Part shown: positions 45,524 to 53,783 of the stretch, piece by piece
Layout of the letters: each line of letters begins with the position of its first letter
How positions within the stretch are numbered: position 1 is the first letter of the stretch
Assembly: GCF_014673215.1 (NCBI RefSeq)
Contig: NZ_JACWMS010000005.1
Location: 341,032 to 405,031 of the forward strand
Length of the DNA: 64,000 bases
Direction of reading: 5' to 3'
Source of the DNA: Gordonia hankookensis
Lineage (GTDB): Bacteria > Actinomycetota > Actinomycetes > Mycobacteriales > Mycobacteriaceae
Made by a program: the position numbers and the translations under genes
Notes under the pieces: model-generated
What the model was told of the DNA's origin: nothing
The model's input: only the letters and a program-made list of their open reading frames with translations
The model's database searches: none

Positions 45524-45952
45524 TCATCCCTTCCACACGACCGCGGTGGCACCATCGATCTGCACCACGGTCACCTCGATGCCCGGTTCGATGACCTCGC
45601 CCGGGTTGAGTGCACGCGCCGACCACACGTCACCGCCGATCTTCACGCGGCCGTCGTGCTCGTCCACACGCGCGGTCACCAACGCGTGACGGCCCTCGAG
45701 AGCTTCGGTGTTGGTGAGGACCGGCGGCCGGCTGAGCATGTGTCGACGCGCGACCGGTCGGGCGACCGCCAGCAACAGCACGGAGACGACCGCGAAGGTG
45801 ACCGCGTCGACCCAGAGCGGAGGATCGAACACGAGATCCACGCCTGCCGCGGCCAGCGCGCCACCACCGAGCATGAGCAGCACCAGATCCCCGACGAACA
45901 TCTCGGCGATCACCAGGAGAATCGCGGCAACCAACCACAACAGTGCGGTCAT
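45524..45952 (-). CDS. NfeD-family membrane protein
   Basis: A 142-residue short NfeD protein without the ClpP-like protease domain. Two or three membrane helices (ALLWLVAAILLVIAEMF, DLVLLMLGGGALAAAGV, DAVTFAVVSVLLLAVARP) precede the C-terminal OB-fold (LEGRHALVTARV to VEVTVVQIDG). Always found with SPFH proteins, and here 7 bases upstream of one. CACACT six bases before ATG 45952 suggests a leaderless start; an upstream frame to 45979 is disfavoured. Confidence 0.92.
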   Translation of the reverse strand: MTALLWLVAAILLVIAEMFVGDLVLLMLGGGALAAAGVDLVFDPPLWVDAVTFAVVSVLLLAVARPVARRHMLSRPPVLTNTEALEGRHALVTARVDEHDGRVKIGGDVWSARALNPGEVIEPGIEVTVVQIDGATAVVWKG

Positions 45953-46015
45953 GACTCCAGTGTGCCAGAGATCACGCAACGGGCCGGCGGCCCGAAACGG
46001 CGGGGCGCCACGGTG

Positions 46016-46882
46016 TCAGGCGTCGTCGGCGGCCGCGGTGACGAAATCGATCAGTTCCTCAACCGACCTCAGGAGATCCACCTCGAGGTCGCGGAAGTCA
46101 CGCGCCCCGGCCAGGACTCGTCGCCACCCATCCTGCGGTGTGCCCCAACGCAACTCACGACAGACGCCGGTCTTCCAATCGGTGCCGCGGGGAATCTGCG
46201 GCCACGCCTTGATCCCGACGGACGCGGGTTTCACCGCTTCCCACACGTCGATGTACGGGTGTCCGCAGACCAGGACGTGCTCTCCCACCGATCCGGTCAG
46301 TCGCATCTCCTTGGACCCGGCGACCAGGTGGTCGACGAGGACGCCTGCCCGCCGGTGGGCCGCGGGCCCGAATGCGTCGAGTGTCGCGGCCAGGTTGTCC
46401 AGCCCGTCGAGACTCTCCACCACCACGCCCTCGGCCCGCAGATCGGCACCCCAGACACGTTCGACGAGGGTTGCGTCGTGCACCCCTTCGACGAAGATCC
46501 GGCTCGCACGCGCGGTTCGGGCGCGCGCCGCGGGGGCGATGCGGGACCCGGACGCGGTCGTGGTGCGGGCCTGCGGGCCGCGGGTCCGCGGACGGACCAG
46601 GGTCACCGGCTTACCGTCGATCAGAAACGCCGCCGGGTGCATCAGGAACACGCGCGTCGCACCGCGCCGGTCCTCCAGCCGGACGAGGTCGCCCGAGTAA
46701 CTCTTCTCCAGCCCGACGACCGCGCCGCAGAAACCGCTGGCCGCATCCTCGACGACGAGGTCCCGCTCGGCGGCCACCTCGGGAGCACGCGGTTTGGCCT
46801 TCCGCGGACTCGCCAACACATCACGTCCATAACGGTCATCTGTCACGGTGAGCCACCGTAGGACGTCGACAGTGCGAACCAT
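46016..46882 (-). CDS. DUF3097 family protein
   Basis: A 288-residue conserved actinobacterial protein of unknown function. The N-terminal DDRYGRDVLA is the family start; the middle SRIFVEGVHDATLVERVWG and GVLVDHLVAGSKE resemble a Toprim-like nucleotidyl domain with acidic residues, which is an inference. ATG 46882 is chosen although the frame is open much further. Not part of the M. tuberculosis block at this site as I know it, so it may be an insertion. Confidence 0.82.
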   Translation of the reverse strand: MVRTVDVLRWLTVTDDRYGRDVLASPRKAKPRAPEVAAERDLVVEDAASGFCGAVVGLEKSYSGDLVRLEDRRGATRVFLMHPAAFLIDGKPVTLVRPRTRGPQARTTTASGSRIAPAARARTARASRIFVEGVHDATLVERVWGADLRAEGVVVESLDGLDNLAATLDAFGPAAHRRAGVLVDHLVAGSKEMRLTGSVGEHVLVCGHPYIDVWEAVKPASVGIKAWPQIPRGTDWKTGVCRELRWGTPQDGWRRVLAGARDFRDLEVDLLRSVEELIDFVTAAADDA

Positions 46883-46936
46883 TCGAGCCACGCCGGGTTT
46901 CCCGGAATCCGACCGCTCGCCTATCGTGGAAAACCT

Positions 46937-47749
46937 ATGACCAGCACCGACCTCTTCGTCTCCGGCCCACCCGCCTGGCCGGGCTGTGCGCTGGGCGCAT
47001 GGGCTGCGGCCTGGCTTGCCGGTCGCTGCGCACCGGATGACGTGATCGACACCATGTCCGAGTTCGCCAACCGACACCTCGTCGTCGACCCCGACGCGAT
47101 CGTCGACGTCGCAGGCGACAGCGACGCACGACTCGGCCTGCTGACGGTCCTCCGTCGAGCCCGGCAGATCGAGGTGAGACTGCCGACATCGGGTGCCCCG
47201 CAGGGCCTTCCGCCGGATCCCGCCACCACCGCGGGTCTCGAGGTAGGCGAGATCCTGCTGATCCACGGTGATGTCACGTCGTCATCGACCATCGGGCTGA
47301 CCCCGACGCTCGACGGCGACACCTGCCGGTGGACGATCCATCGTTTTCGCAGCGAGGTGCCGATCGTGCGGCCCGAGCCGTTGGGGCAGGTGGAATATGA
47401 ACTGCGCGAGGCGATCCGGGAGACGGCGACGATCATCGGTGGACTCGGGAGCGCGGGTGGCCGGTCCGGTGGCGCCGAGTTGCGCACCACCCTCACCGCC
47501 CTCACCGCGCGACATCAGGTGATCTTGCCGCCGCACGACGACATCCGGGCCACCCGGGTGATCGACTCCGCCGCCCAGGTCGAGGCGATCATCACCTTGG
47601 CCGGGGCGCACGCCCCCACGTTCGGCGTGACCGCGCGCCACGTCGAGACCGGGGACTCACGCCTGAGACGGCTGTCGGGTCTCGCGCGCGCAGCCCGGGC
47701 GGCCGCGGTCAACCGGGTCATCGTCGAACACCTGCCTGCCGATCGCTGA
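46937..47749 (+). CDS. Protein of unknown function (Rv1486c position)
   Basis: I do not recognise a family. The 270-residue protein is soluble, with a hydrophobic N-terminal helix (PGCALGAWAAAWLAGRCAPDDVIDTM) and alternating alpha/beta regions; RLSGLARAARAAAVNRVIVEHL is a basic C-terminal helix. Its orientation between ferrochelatase and nfeD matches Rv1486c, so it is probably that orthologue. Start ATG with GGAAAA close upstream and TATCGT nine bases before it. Confidence 0.75.
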   Translation: MTSTDLFVSGPPAWPGCALGAWAAAWLAGRCAPDDVIDTMSEFANRHLVVDPDAIVDVAGDSDARLGLLTVLRRARQIEVRLPTSGAPQGLPPDPATTAGLEVGEILLIHGDVTSSSTIGLTPTLDGDTCRWTIHRFRSEVPIVRPEPLGQVEYELREAIRETATIIGGLGSAGGRSGGAELRTTLTALTARHQVILPPHDDIRATRVIDSAAQVEAIITLAGAHAPTFGVTARHVETGDSRLRRLSGLARAARAAAVNRVIVEHLPADR

Positions 47750-47809
47750 CGCCGCAGGCCGGACTCACGGACGCCCCAGAGGATTCGCGCACCGGCAGTA
47801 CGGCTGCGA

Positions 47810-48916
47810 TCAGGCCGAAACCGGCCGTGGACGCGCGACCGGGACACAGCAGTCCGGCCGGCACACCCGTCCGTTGTCACCACAGCCCATCGCGGTCTGA
47901 TCACCCCGGCCGTCGACATACCGCTCGACGAGATCGGCGATCATCTCGACGAACCGCGGGTCGGTTCCGACCGTGTCGGCGCGCACGTAGTCGAGACCGA
48001 GTCGCCCAGCCACCTCGGCTGCCTCGTTGTCGAGATCCCAGATCACCTCGAGATGATCGGAGATGAACCCGACCGGGAACACCACCACCTGCCGAACACC
48101 TTGTTCGGCAATGGTTTCCAGGTGATCGCAGATGTCGGGTTCGAGCCACGGAACCTGAGGTGGGCCGGAACGCGACTGCCAGACCTGATCGAAATCGCGG
48201 CAGCCGACGGCGTCGGCCACCGCCGACGATGCCGCGTACACCTGTGCCGAATACCGCCCACCGCCCTCGGCGGCCGGGCCTGCGGCCCGATCCGCCGACT
48301 CCGGGACCGAATGCGCGGTGAACACCAGACGCGGCTCGACACCGGCCGACGGTAACTGCGCCCGCGCCCGACGGACCGCGTCGGCACCGGCCGCGATGAC
48401 CGCCGGTTCGTCCCAGTACTGCGGCAGTTTCCGCAGCACCACCGGATCCTCTATGCTCGCCGGCTCCGACGCGGCCAGCGCATCGATCGCCCGGGCAATG
48501 TCCTCGTGATACTGACGGCAACCCGAATAGCCGGCCCAGGCCGAGGTCGGGAACACCAGTATCCGTCGATGCCCGTCGCGATAGATCCGTGCGAGGGTGT
48601 CCTCGATCATCGGATGCCAGTTGCGATTACCGAAGTAGACCGGCAGTTCCCGACCGCGGTCGGTGAGCGCAGACCGCAGCGCGCCGATCATCTCCAGGTT
48701 GAGGCGATTGATCGGTGAGACGCCGCCGAAGTGGAGGTAGTGTTCCGCGACCGCCTCGAGGCGCTCACGCGGGACGCCCCGGCCACGAGTGACGTTCTCC
48801 AGGAACGGCATCACATCGTCGGGTCCGTCCGGTCCGCCGAAGCTCAGGAACAGGACCGCGTCGAAGCGCGTCGAGGCGGCCGCACCGACCGGCGATGAAT
48901 ACGCTGACGCGTCCAC
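47810..48916 (-). CDS. hemH: Coproporphyrin ferrochelatase with 2Fe-2S cysteines
   Basis: Inserts iron into the porphyrin; actinobacterial enzymes (also called CpfC) work on coproporphyrin III. The 368-residue protein keeps LSFGGPDGPDDVMPFLENVTRG, the HSVPESADR active-site histidine, and WQSRSGPPQVPWLEPD. A cysteine in SGCRQYHED and three in the tail (GCGDNGRVCRPDC) suit the 2Fe-2S cluster known from actinobacterial ferrochelatases. GTG start overlaps the inhA stop by one base, so it is in the fabG-inhA operon as in M. tuberculosis. Confidence 0.95.
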   Translation of the reverse strand: MDASAYSSPVGAAASTRFDAVLFLSFGGPDGPDDVMPFLENVTRGRGVPRERLEAVAEHYLHFGGVSPINRLNLEMIGALRSALTDRGRELPVYFGNRNWHPMIEDTLARIYRDGHRRILVFPTSAWAGYSGCRQYHEDIARAIDALAASEPASIEDPVVLRKLPQYWDEPAVIAAGADAVRRARAQLPSAGVEPRLVFTAHSVPESADRAAGPAAEGGGRYSAQVYAASSAVADAVGCRDFDQVWQSRSGPPQVPWLEPDICDHLETIAEQGVRQVVVFPVGFISDHLEVIWDLDNEAAEVAGRLGLDYVRADTVGTDPRFVEMIADLVERYVDGRGDQTAMGCGDNGRVCRPDCCVPVARPRPVSA

Positions 48917-49749
48917 TAGCCCGCGAAGTTCTCCGGGAACCAGGTGTTGTGGCTCGCACCGCCGTCGACGTACACGATCGAACCGGTGGTGCCCGGCAAC
49001 CAGTCGGAGAGCAAGGCGCACACCGACTTCGCGACCACGGTCGGGTCGTCGACGTCCCATCCGATCGGCGATGCACCGTCCCAGTAGGTGTTGAGCATGG
49101 TCAACTGTTTGGCGTCATCGGTTGCGGTGCCGGCAATCGCCTTGGCCGCGAGCGTCTTGATCGGGCCCGCCGCGACCAGATTCGATCGGATCCTCTTGGC
49201 GGTACCGACCTCGCGGGCCACATAGCGGTTGACCGATTCGAGCGCGGCCTTGGCGACGCCCATCCAGTTGTAGTACGGCAACGCCGTGCGTGGATCGAAG
49301 TCCATACCGACGATCGAGCCACCCTCGTTCATGGCGGGCAGGACCGCCCGGGCGAGCGAGGCGTAGCTCCATGCGGAGATCTCGAAGGCCTTGGCGGCGT
49401 CCGGGCCCGGACCTTCGAGGAACGGCACGGCCTCCGGTCCCATCAGGGTGCGGGGCGCGAAGGCGATCGAATGCATCACACCGTCGATGCCTTCGGGCGC
49501 GAGCTCCCTGACCTTGTCGGCCAAGGCGTTCAGGTCGTCCTCACTCGTGATGTCGAGCCCGATCGCCGGCGGCACCTCCTGAGGCAGTCGCTTGGCGATC
49601 CGATCGATCAGCCTCAGTCGCTCCGGGATGCCGGTGATGATCACCTTGGCGCCCTGCTCCTGTGCCATCGCCGCCGCATGGAAAGCGATCGAGGCATCGG
49701 TGATGATGCCGGTGATGAGGACGGTCTTGCCGTCGAGAATTCCTGTCAC
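48916..49749 (-). CDS. inhA: Enoyl-ACP reductase InhA/FabI
   Basis: NADH-dependent reductase of fatty-acid synthase II, making mycolic-acid precursors; the isoniazid and triclosan target in mycobacteria. The 277 residues retain GIITDASIAFH, S94 in MHSIAF (the residue linked to isoniazid resistance, wild type here), catalytic Y160 in PYYNWM and K167. G96 of InhA is alanine here, a small change in the nucleotide pocket. Second gene of the fabG-inhA-hemH operon. Confidence 0.96.
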   Translation of the reverse strand: MTGILDGKTVLITGIITDASIAFHAAAMAQEQGAKVIITGIPERLRLIDRIAKRLPQEVPPAIGLDITSEDDLNALADKVRELAPEGIDGVMHSIAFAPRTLMGPEAVPFLEGPGPDAAKAFEISAWSYASLARAVLPAMNEGGSIVGMDFDPRTALPYYNWMGVAKAALESVNRYVAREVGTAKRIRSNLVAAGPIKTLAAKAIAGTATDDAKQLTMLNTYWDGASPIGWDVDDPTVVAKSVCALLSDWLPGTTGSIVYVDGGASHNTWFPENFAG

Positions 49750-49789
49750 GATTCGCTCCTGAGGTGTCTGGTGGTCCGAGGTGAGAAGG

Positions 49790-50521
49790 TCAGTTGCCCA
49801 TGCCCATGCCGCCGTCGACCGGGATCACCGCGCCGGTGATGTAGTTGCCCTGGTCGGACGCGAGGAAACTGATGGTCGCGGCGACGTCCTCCGGCTGGCC
49901 GACGCGGCCGAGCGGGATCGCCTGCTTGGCCATGTCCACGTAGCGGTCCTCCATCGCGGCGGTCATGTCGGTCTCGATGAAACCCGGTGCCACGACATTC
50001 GCGGTGATGTTGCGCGAGCCGACCTCGCGGGCGATCGATCGAGCCATACCGATGAGGCCCGCCTTGGACGCTGCGTAATTGACCTGCCCTGGAATGCCCG
50101 ACATCGCGACAACCGAGCCGAGGAAGATCATGCGGCCCCACTTGGCGCGCTGCATACCCTTGGTGGCCCGCTTGGCACAGCGGAAGGCCCCGGTGAGGTT
50201 GGCGTCGATGACCTTCTCGAAGGATTCCTCGCTCAGCCGCATCAGCAGCATGTTCTCGGTGATACCCGCGTTGGCCACCAGCACCTCGACCGGACCCTGG
50301 TGCTCGGCGACCTCGTCGAAGGCGCGCTCCACCGATTCGTTGTCGGTGACGTCGCACTGCACACCGAACAGACCGTCGGGTGCACCCGAACCGCGGTGCG
50401 TCACCGCCACCTTGTGGCCGTCCGCGGCCAGGCGGCGGGCGACCGCGAGACCGATCCCGCGGTTACCGCCGGTCACCAGGACCGACCGGGAGACCTGCTG
50501 AGCTTCGTTGCTGTCTGCCAT
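49790..50521 (-). CDS. fabG: 3-oxoacyl-ACP reductase MabA/FabG1
   Basis: NADPH-dependent beta-ketoacyl reductase of fatty-acid synthase II. The 243-residue SDR shows TGGNRGIG, NAGITENML, the catalytic serine (GSVV), NYAASK and VIPVDGGMGMGN, all close to mycobacterial MabA. ATG 50521 is preferred because TAGGTT lies seven bases before it (leaderless), over an in-frame TTG at 50530. First gene of the operon with inhA and hemH. Confidence 0.96.
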   Translation of the reverse strand: MADSNEAQQVSRSVLVTGGNRGIGLAVARRLAADGHKVAVTHRGSGAPDGLFGVQCDVTDNESVERAFDEVAEHQGPVEVLVANAGITENMLLMRLSEESFEKVIDANLTGAFRCAKRATKGMQRAKWGRMIFLGSVVAMSGIPGQVNYAASKAGLIGMARSIAREVGSRNITANVVAPGFIETDMTAAMEDRYVDMAKQAIPLGRVGQPEDVAATISFLASDQGNYITGAVIPVDGGMGMGN

Positions 50522-50528
50522 GGTGGCC

Positions 50529-50534
50529 AACCTA
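50529..50534 (-). promoter_or_regulatory. -10 element of a leaderless promoter (fabG-inhA-hemH)
   Basis: On the minus strand TAGGTT is followed by 7 bases and ATG 50521. In M. tuberculosis the corresponding promoter is the site of isoniazid-resistance mutations. Confidence 0.6.
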
Positions 50535-50571
50535 TCCGTTCGTCACTGTTCTGATGTCACTGCGGTCGCTG

Positions 50572-51546
50572 TCAGGGCAGTCGCCGGTTGATGGCCAGCG
50601 CCGCGAACGCCGAGAGCAGCGCTAACAAGGTACCGGCGATCAGCCACGGACGAGAGTTGTCGCCTCGGCGTTTCTCGTAGCCGATCTGCTGTTGGAGGGT
50701 CTCGTAGACCTTGTTGAGCTCATCCAGGCTCGACGCCGTGAAGAACTGTCCGCCACTGAGATTGGCGATCTTGCGCAACGACTCGTCGTCGACCGGGACC
50801 GGGACCGGGTCGCCCTCGAGATCGACAGTGCCGCTCATCGTCCCGAAGGAGATGCTCGATACCGGGATCTTCTCCTCCTTGGCCTTGCGGGCCGCCGTGA
50901 ACGCGCCGCGCGGATCGTCCGGGTTGTCGGGGACAGTCTCCTTGCCATCGGAGAGCAGCACGACCCGAGCAGGAGGCGCCGCCGCATCCCCGCCGAGGAC
51001 GGCGTTGAGGGTCTTGATCTGCTGGATGGCCGCGAAGATTCCCTCGCCGGTGGCCGTCTTGTCGTCGAGGCGGAGCTTGTCGACGGCTTCCTTGGTCGCA
51101 TTGTGGTCTGGGGTCGGTGACACCAGGGTCGACGCGGTGCCCGCGTAGGAGATCAGGCCGAGGTTGATGCCGTCGGTCAGCTCGTCCGCGAACTTCCGCG
51201 CCGCGTCCTGGGCGGCCTTGATACGCGACGGCGACACATCGGTCGCGTTCATCGACCGGGAGACGTCCATCACGAGGATGACGGTTGCCTTGTTCCGGGG
51301 CACGCGACGGTCGGCCTGCGGTGCGGCGACCCCGACGACGAGCAGGATCAGCGCCACGAGCAGCAGCGCGATCGGCACATGCTGCCAGCGGTTGCGCTGT
51401 TGGGGCGCCACCCGGTTGAGCAGGTCGAGGTTCGCGAAGGTCAGTGCCCGCTTGCGACGCAGCCGCTGGACATAGACATAGGCGGCGCCGAGTCCGGCCA
51501 CGACCAGGAGAAGCAGGAGCCACCATGGGCTCGCCAGGAACGACAC
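50572..51546 (-). CDS. Membrane-anchored VWA-domain protein (BatA-like)
   Basis: A 324-residue protein (Rv1481 position). Two N-terminal helices (WWLLLLLVVAGLGAAYVYV and PIALLLVALILLVVGVA), then a von Willebrand A domain with the MIDAS motif DVSRSM and a conserved threonine, and a final helix before the C-terminus. VWA, DUF58 and MoxR proteins together form a module thought to act as a metal-dependent chaperone or assembly factor. GTG start 7 bases after the DUF58 stop. Confidence 0.93.
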   Translation of the reverse strand: MSFLASPWWLLLLLVVAGLGAAYVYVQRLRRKRALTFANLDLLNRVAPQQRNRWQHVPIALLLVALILLVVGVAAPQADRRVPRNKATVILVMDVSRSMNATDVSPSRIKAAQDAARKFADELTDGINLGLISYAGTASTLVSPTPDHNATKEAVDKLRLDDKTATGEGIFAAIQQIKTLNAVLGGDAAAPPARVVLLSDGKETVPDNPDDPRGAFTAARKAKEEKIPVSSISFGTMSGTVDLEGDPVPVPVDDESLRKIANLSGGQFFTASSLDELNKVYETLQQQIGYEKRRGDNSRPWLIAGTLLALLSAFAALAINRRLP

Positions 51547-51553
51547 GCCGGCG

Positions 51554-52492
51554 TCACCCGACCCCGGCGGCGAGGCCGCGACGTCGCTGGGCGACGAACT
51601 TGACGGTGTCGGTGATCCAGTCCCGATCTGTGGACAGACTCAGCACGGGTCCTCCGCAGCTACGGATGGTGCGATGCACCTTCTGCTGGTGTGCGCGCGC
51701 CGCGGCCGCGAAATCCCGGCGGACCGCCGGGGTGATCGTGATGTCGCGGACCTCGCCGGATTCGGCATCCGCGAGGGTCACCTCACCGATGTCGGGCAGC
51801 TCGAGATCGCGCGGATCGAGTACCTCCACCGCCAGCAGCTCGTGGTGCGCGCCGATCGCGCGCAATGACCGTTCCCAGTCGATCGGACCGAGGAAATCAC
51901 TGATCACCACGGCGAGGCCGCGGCGCCGCTGAGGGCGTCGCAACGCCTCGATCCCGGCGTGCAGGTCACCCCGCACCCCCGTCGACGCGCGAGTGGTGGT
52001 CGCGATGGCCTTCAGCAGGTTCTGGGCATGGGCACGACCGCTGCGGGCGGGCACACGGACGAGCTGATCGCCGGTCACGACGATGGCTCCGTGGCGGTTG
52101 CCGCCGCCGGAGGTGAGGTGCACGAGGGCGGCCGCAGCCGCCACTGCCAGATCTCGTTTCGTGCAGTTGACGGTGCCGAAGTCGAGGCTTGCCGACACAT
52201 CGACGACGAGCCAGGTCTCCAGCTCGCGGTCGGCGATCATCTGCCGGACGTGGGGCTGGGTGGTGCGCGCGGTGACCGACCATTCCATCCGCCGGATGTC
52301 GTCGCCGGGCTGATACGCCCGGGCCTCCCCCGGTTCGGATCCGGGACCGGGGATCAGGCCCAGATGCTCCCCTTGCAACACGCCGTCGAGCTTGCGGCGC
52401 ACAGTCAGCTCCAGCGTCCGCAACGCGGCGGTGAGCTGCGGTTCGGACAGGAGGCCGGCGCCGAGCGACGGCAGCTCGCTATTGGCCGGCAT
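51554..52492 (-). CDS. DUF58 family protein
   Basis: A 312-residue cytosolic protein of the VWA-like DUF58 family (Rv1480 position). The signature ARAYQPGDDIRRMEWSVTART and the MIDAS-like VVDVSASLDFG are visible. It overlaps the preceding MoxR gene by 14 bases, so all three proteins of the module are made in a fixed ratio. Specific client unknown; ripA lies directly upstream. Confidence 0.93.
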   Translation of the reverse strand: MPANSELPSLGAGLLSEPQLTAALRTLELTVRRKLDGVLQGEHLGLIPGPGSEPGEARAYQPGDDIRRMEWSVTARTTQPHVRQMIADRELETWLVVDVSASLDFGTVNCTKRDLAVAAAAALVHLTSGGGNRHGAIVVTGDQLVRVPARSGRAHAQNLLKAIATTTRASTGVRGDLHAGIEALRRPQRRRGLAVVISDFLGPIDWERSLRAIGAHHELLAVEVLDPRDLELPDIGEVTLADAESGEVRDITITPAVRRDFAAAARAHQQKVHRTIRSCGGPVLSLSTDRDWITDTVKFVAQRRRGLAAGVG

Positions 52493-53663
52493 ACCGCGGC
52501 GGCGCCTGATTCACCGCAGCGCCATTCGTCTGGCCCGGATGCTGTTGCGGTGCTTGCTGATTGACAGTCCCCTGCCCCGGTGGCGGGCCCGCTTGTGCAG
52601 GTGAACCCGAGTACGCAGCGGGTGCCACCGGTTGCGCGCCGACCTGTGGCAATCCCACCGTCTGCAGCACCCGGGTGATCACCTGGTCGGCGTCCACCTC
52701 GTCCGCGAGCGCGTCGTAGCTGAGCACCAGGCGATGCCGCAGGACATCGGGAATGATCTCGACCACGTCCTGCGGGATCACGTAGTCGCGTCCCCGCACC
52801 AGAGCGAGAGCGCGTGCGGCCGCGACGATCCCGAGGGTCGCACGAGGCGAGGCACCGTAGGAGAGCCAGGCGGCGACGTCGGTCATCCCGAGCTCGCCCG
52901 GACGACGGGTGGCATTGATGACCCGCACGACGTAGTCGACGAGTGCATGGTGGACGAAGACGTCGGCGGCGGTCCGCTGGAGTCGGATCATCGTCTCCGG
53001 GTCGAGGATCTGCGACGCCGTCGGTGGGACGTTGCCCATCCGGTAGACGATCTCACGCTCTTCTTCGACGGTCGGATAGTCGACGAGCACCTTGAACAGG
53101 AAGCGGTCGCGCTGTGCCTCGGGCAGCGGGTAGACGCCCTCGTTCTCGATCGGGTTCTGGGTTGCCATCACCAGGAACGGGTCGGGCATCGGATAGGTGG
53201 TGCCGCCGATCGAGACGTGCCGCTCGGCCATAACCTCGAGCAGGGCCGACTGCACCTTGGCGGGAGCCCGGTTGATCTCGTCGGCGAGCAGGAAGTTCGC
53301 CACCACCGGGCCGAGTTCGGTGTCGAACTCCTCGCGGCCCTGACGGTAGATACGGGTACCGATGAGGTCGGTCGGGACCAGGTCAGGAGTGAACTGCACG
53401 CGGGAGAACGAGCCGCCGACCACGGTGGCGAATGTCTCGACCGCGAGGGTCTTGGCCACGCCCGGCACACCTTCTAGCAGGATGTGGCCACGTGCCAGAA
53501 GGCCGACCAGGATGCGCTCGACGAGCTCGTCCTGCCCGACGATGACCCGTTTCACCTCGTAGATCGCTCGTTCCAGCAGCTTGACGTCGGCGTCGGAGAG
53601 CGAGACCGATCCGTCGCGGCCGGCTCCGCCCGCGGGTTCGGCAGGGGGATGCGAAGAGGTCAA
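52479..53663 (-). CDS. MoxR-family AAA ATPase
   Basis: A 394-residue AAA ATPase (Rv1479, moxR1 position) acting with VWA proteins. Walker A GVPGVAKT, Walker B LLADEINRAPAK, sensor TQNPIEN and arginine finger region are present. The C-terminus is a proline/glutamine-rich tail of about 60 residues ending at 52479, longer than usual. TTG 53663 is chosen because AAGGAG stands six bases upstream; an in-frame ATG at 53681 lies before that Shine-Dalgarno sequence. Confidence 0.92.
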   Translation of the reverse strand: MTSSHPPAEPAGGAGRDGSVSLSDADVKLLERAIYEVKRVIVGQDELVERILVGLLARGHILLEGVPGVAKTLAVETFATVVGGSFSRVQFTPDLVPTDLIGTRIYRQGREEFDTELGPVVANFLLADEINRAPAKVQSALLEVMAERHVSIGGTTYPMPDPFLVMATQNPIENEGVYPLPEAQRDRFLFKVLVDYPTVEEEREIVYRMGNVPPTASQILDPETMIRLQRTAADVFVHHALVDYVVRVINATRRPGELGMTDVAAWLSYGASPRATLGIVAAARALALVRGRDYVIPQDVVEIIPDVLRHRLVLSYDALADEVDADQVITRVLQTVGLPQVGAQPVAPAAYSGSPAQAGPPPGQGTVNQQAPQQHPGQTNGAAVNQAPPRYAGQ

Positions 53664-53783
53664 CCGGTGCTCCTTGTTCATCTACGAGTTGAGCAGCAAT
53701 ACAGGGCGGCCTGTCGTGTCGCTGCCAGCCTAGTCGCGTTGCCTGAACGGGGGCCAAGAAGGGTCACGGGTGCGCGCGAATGC

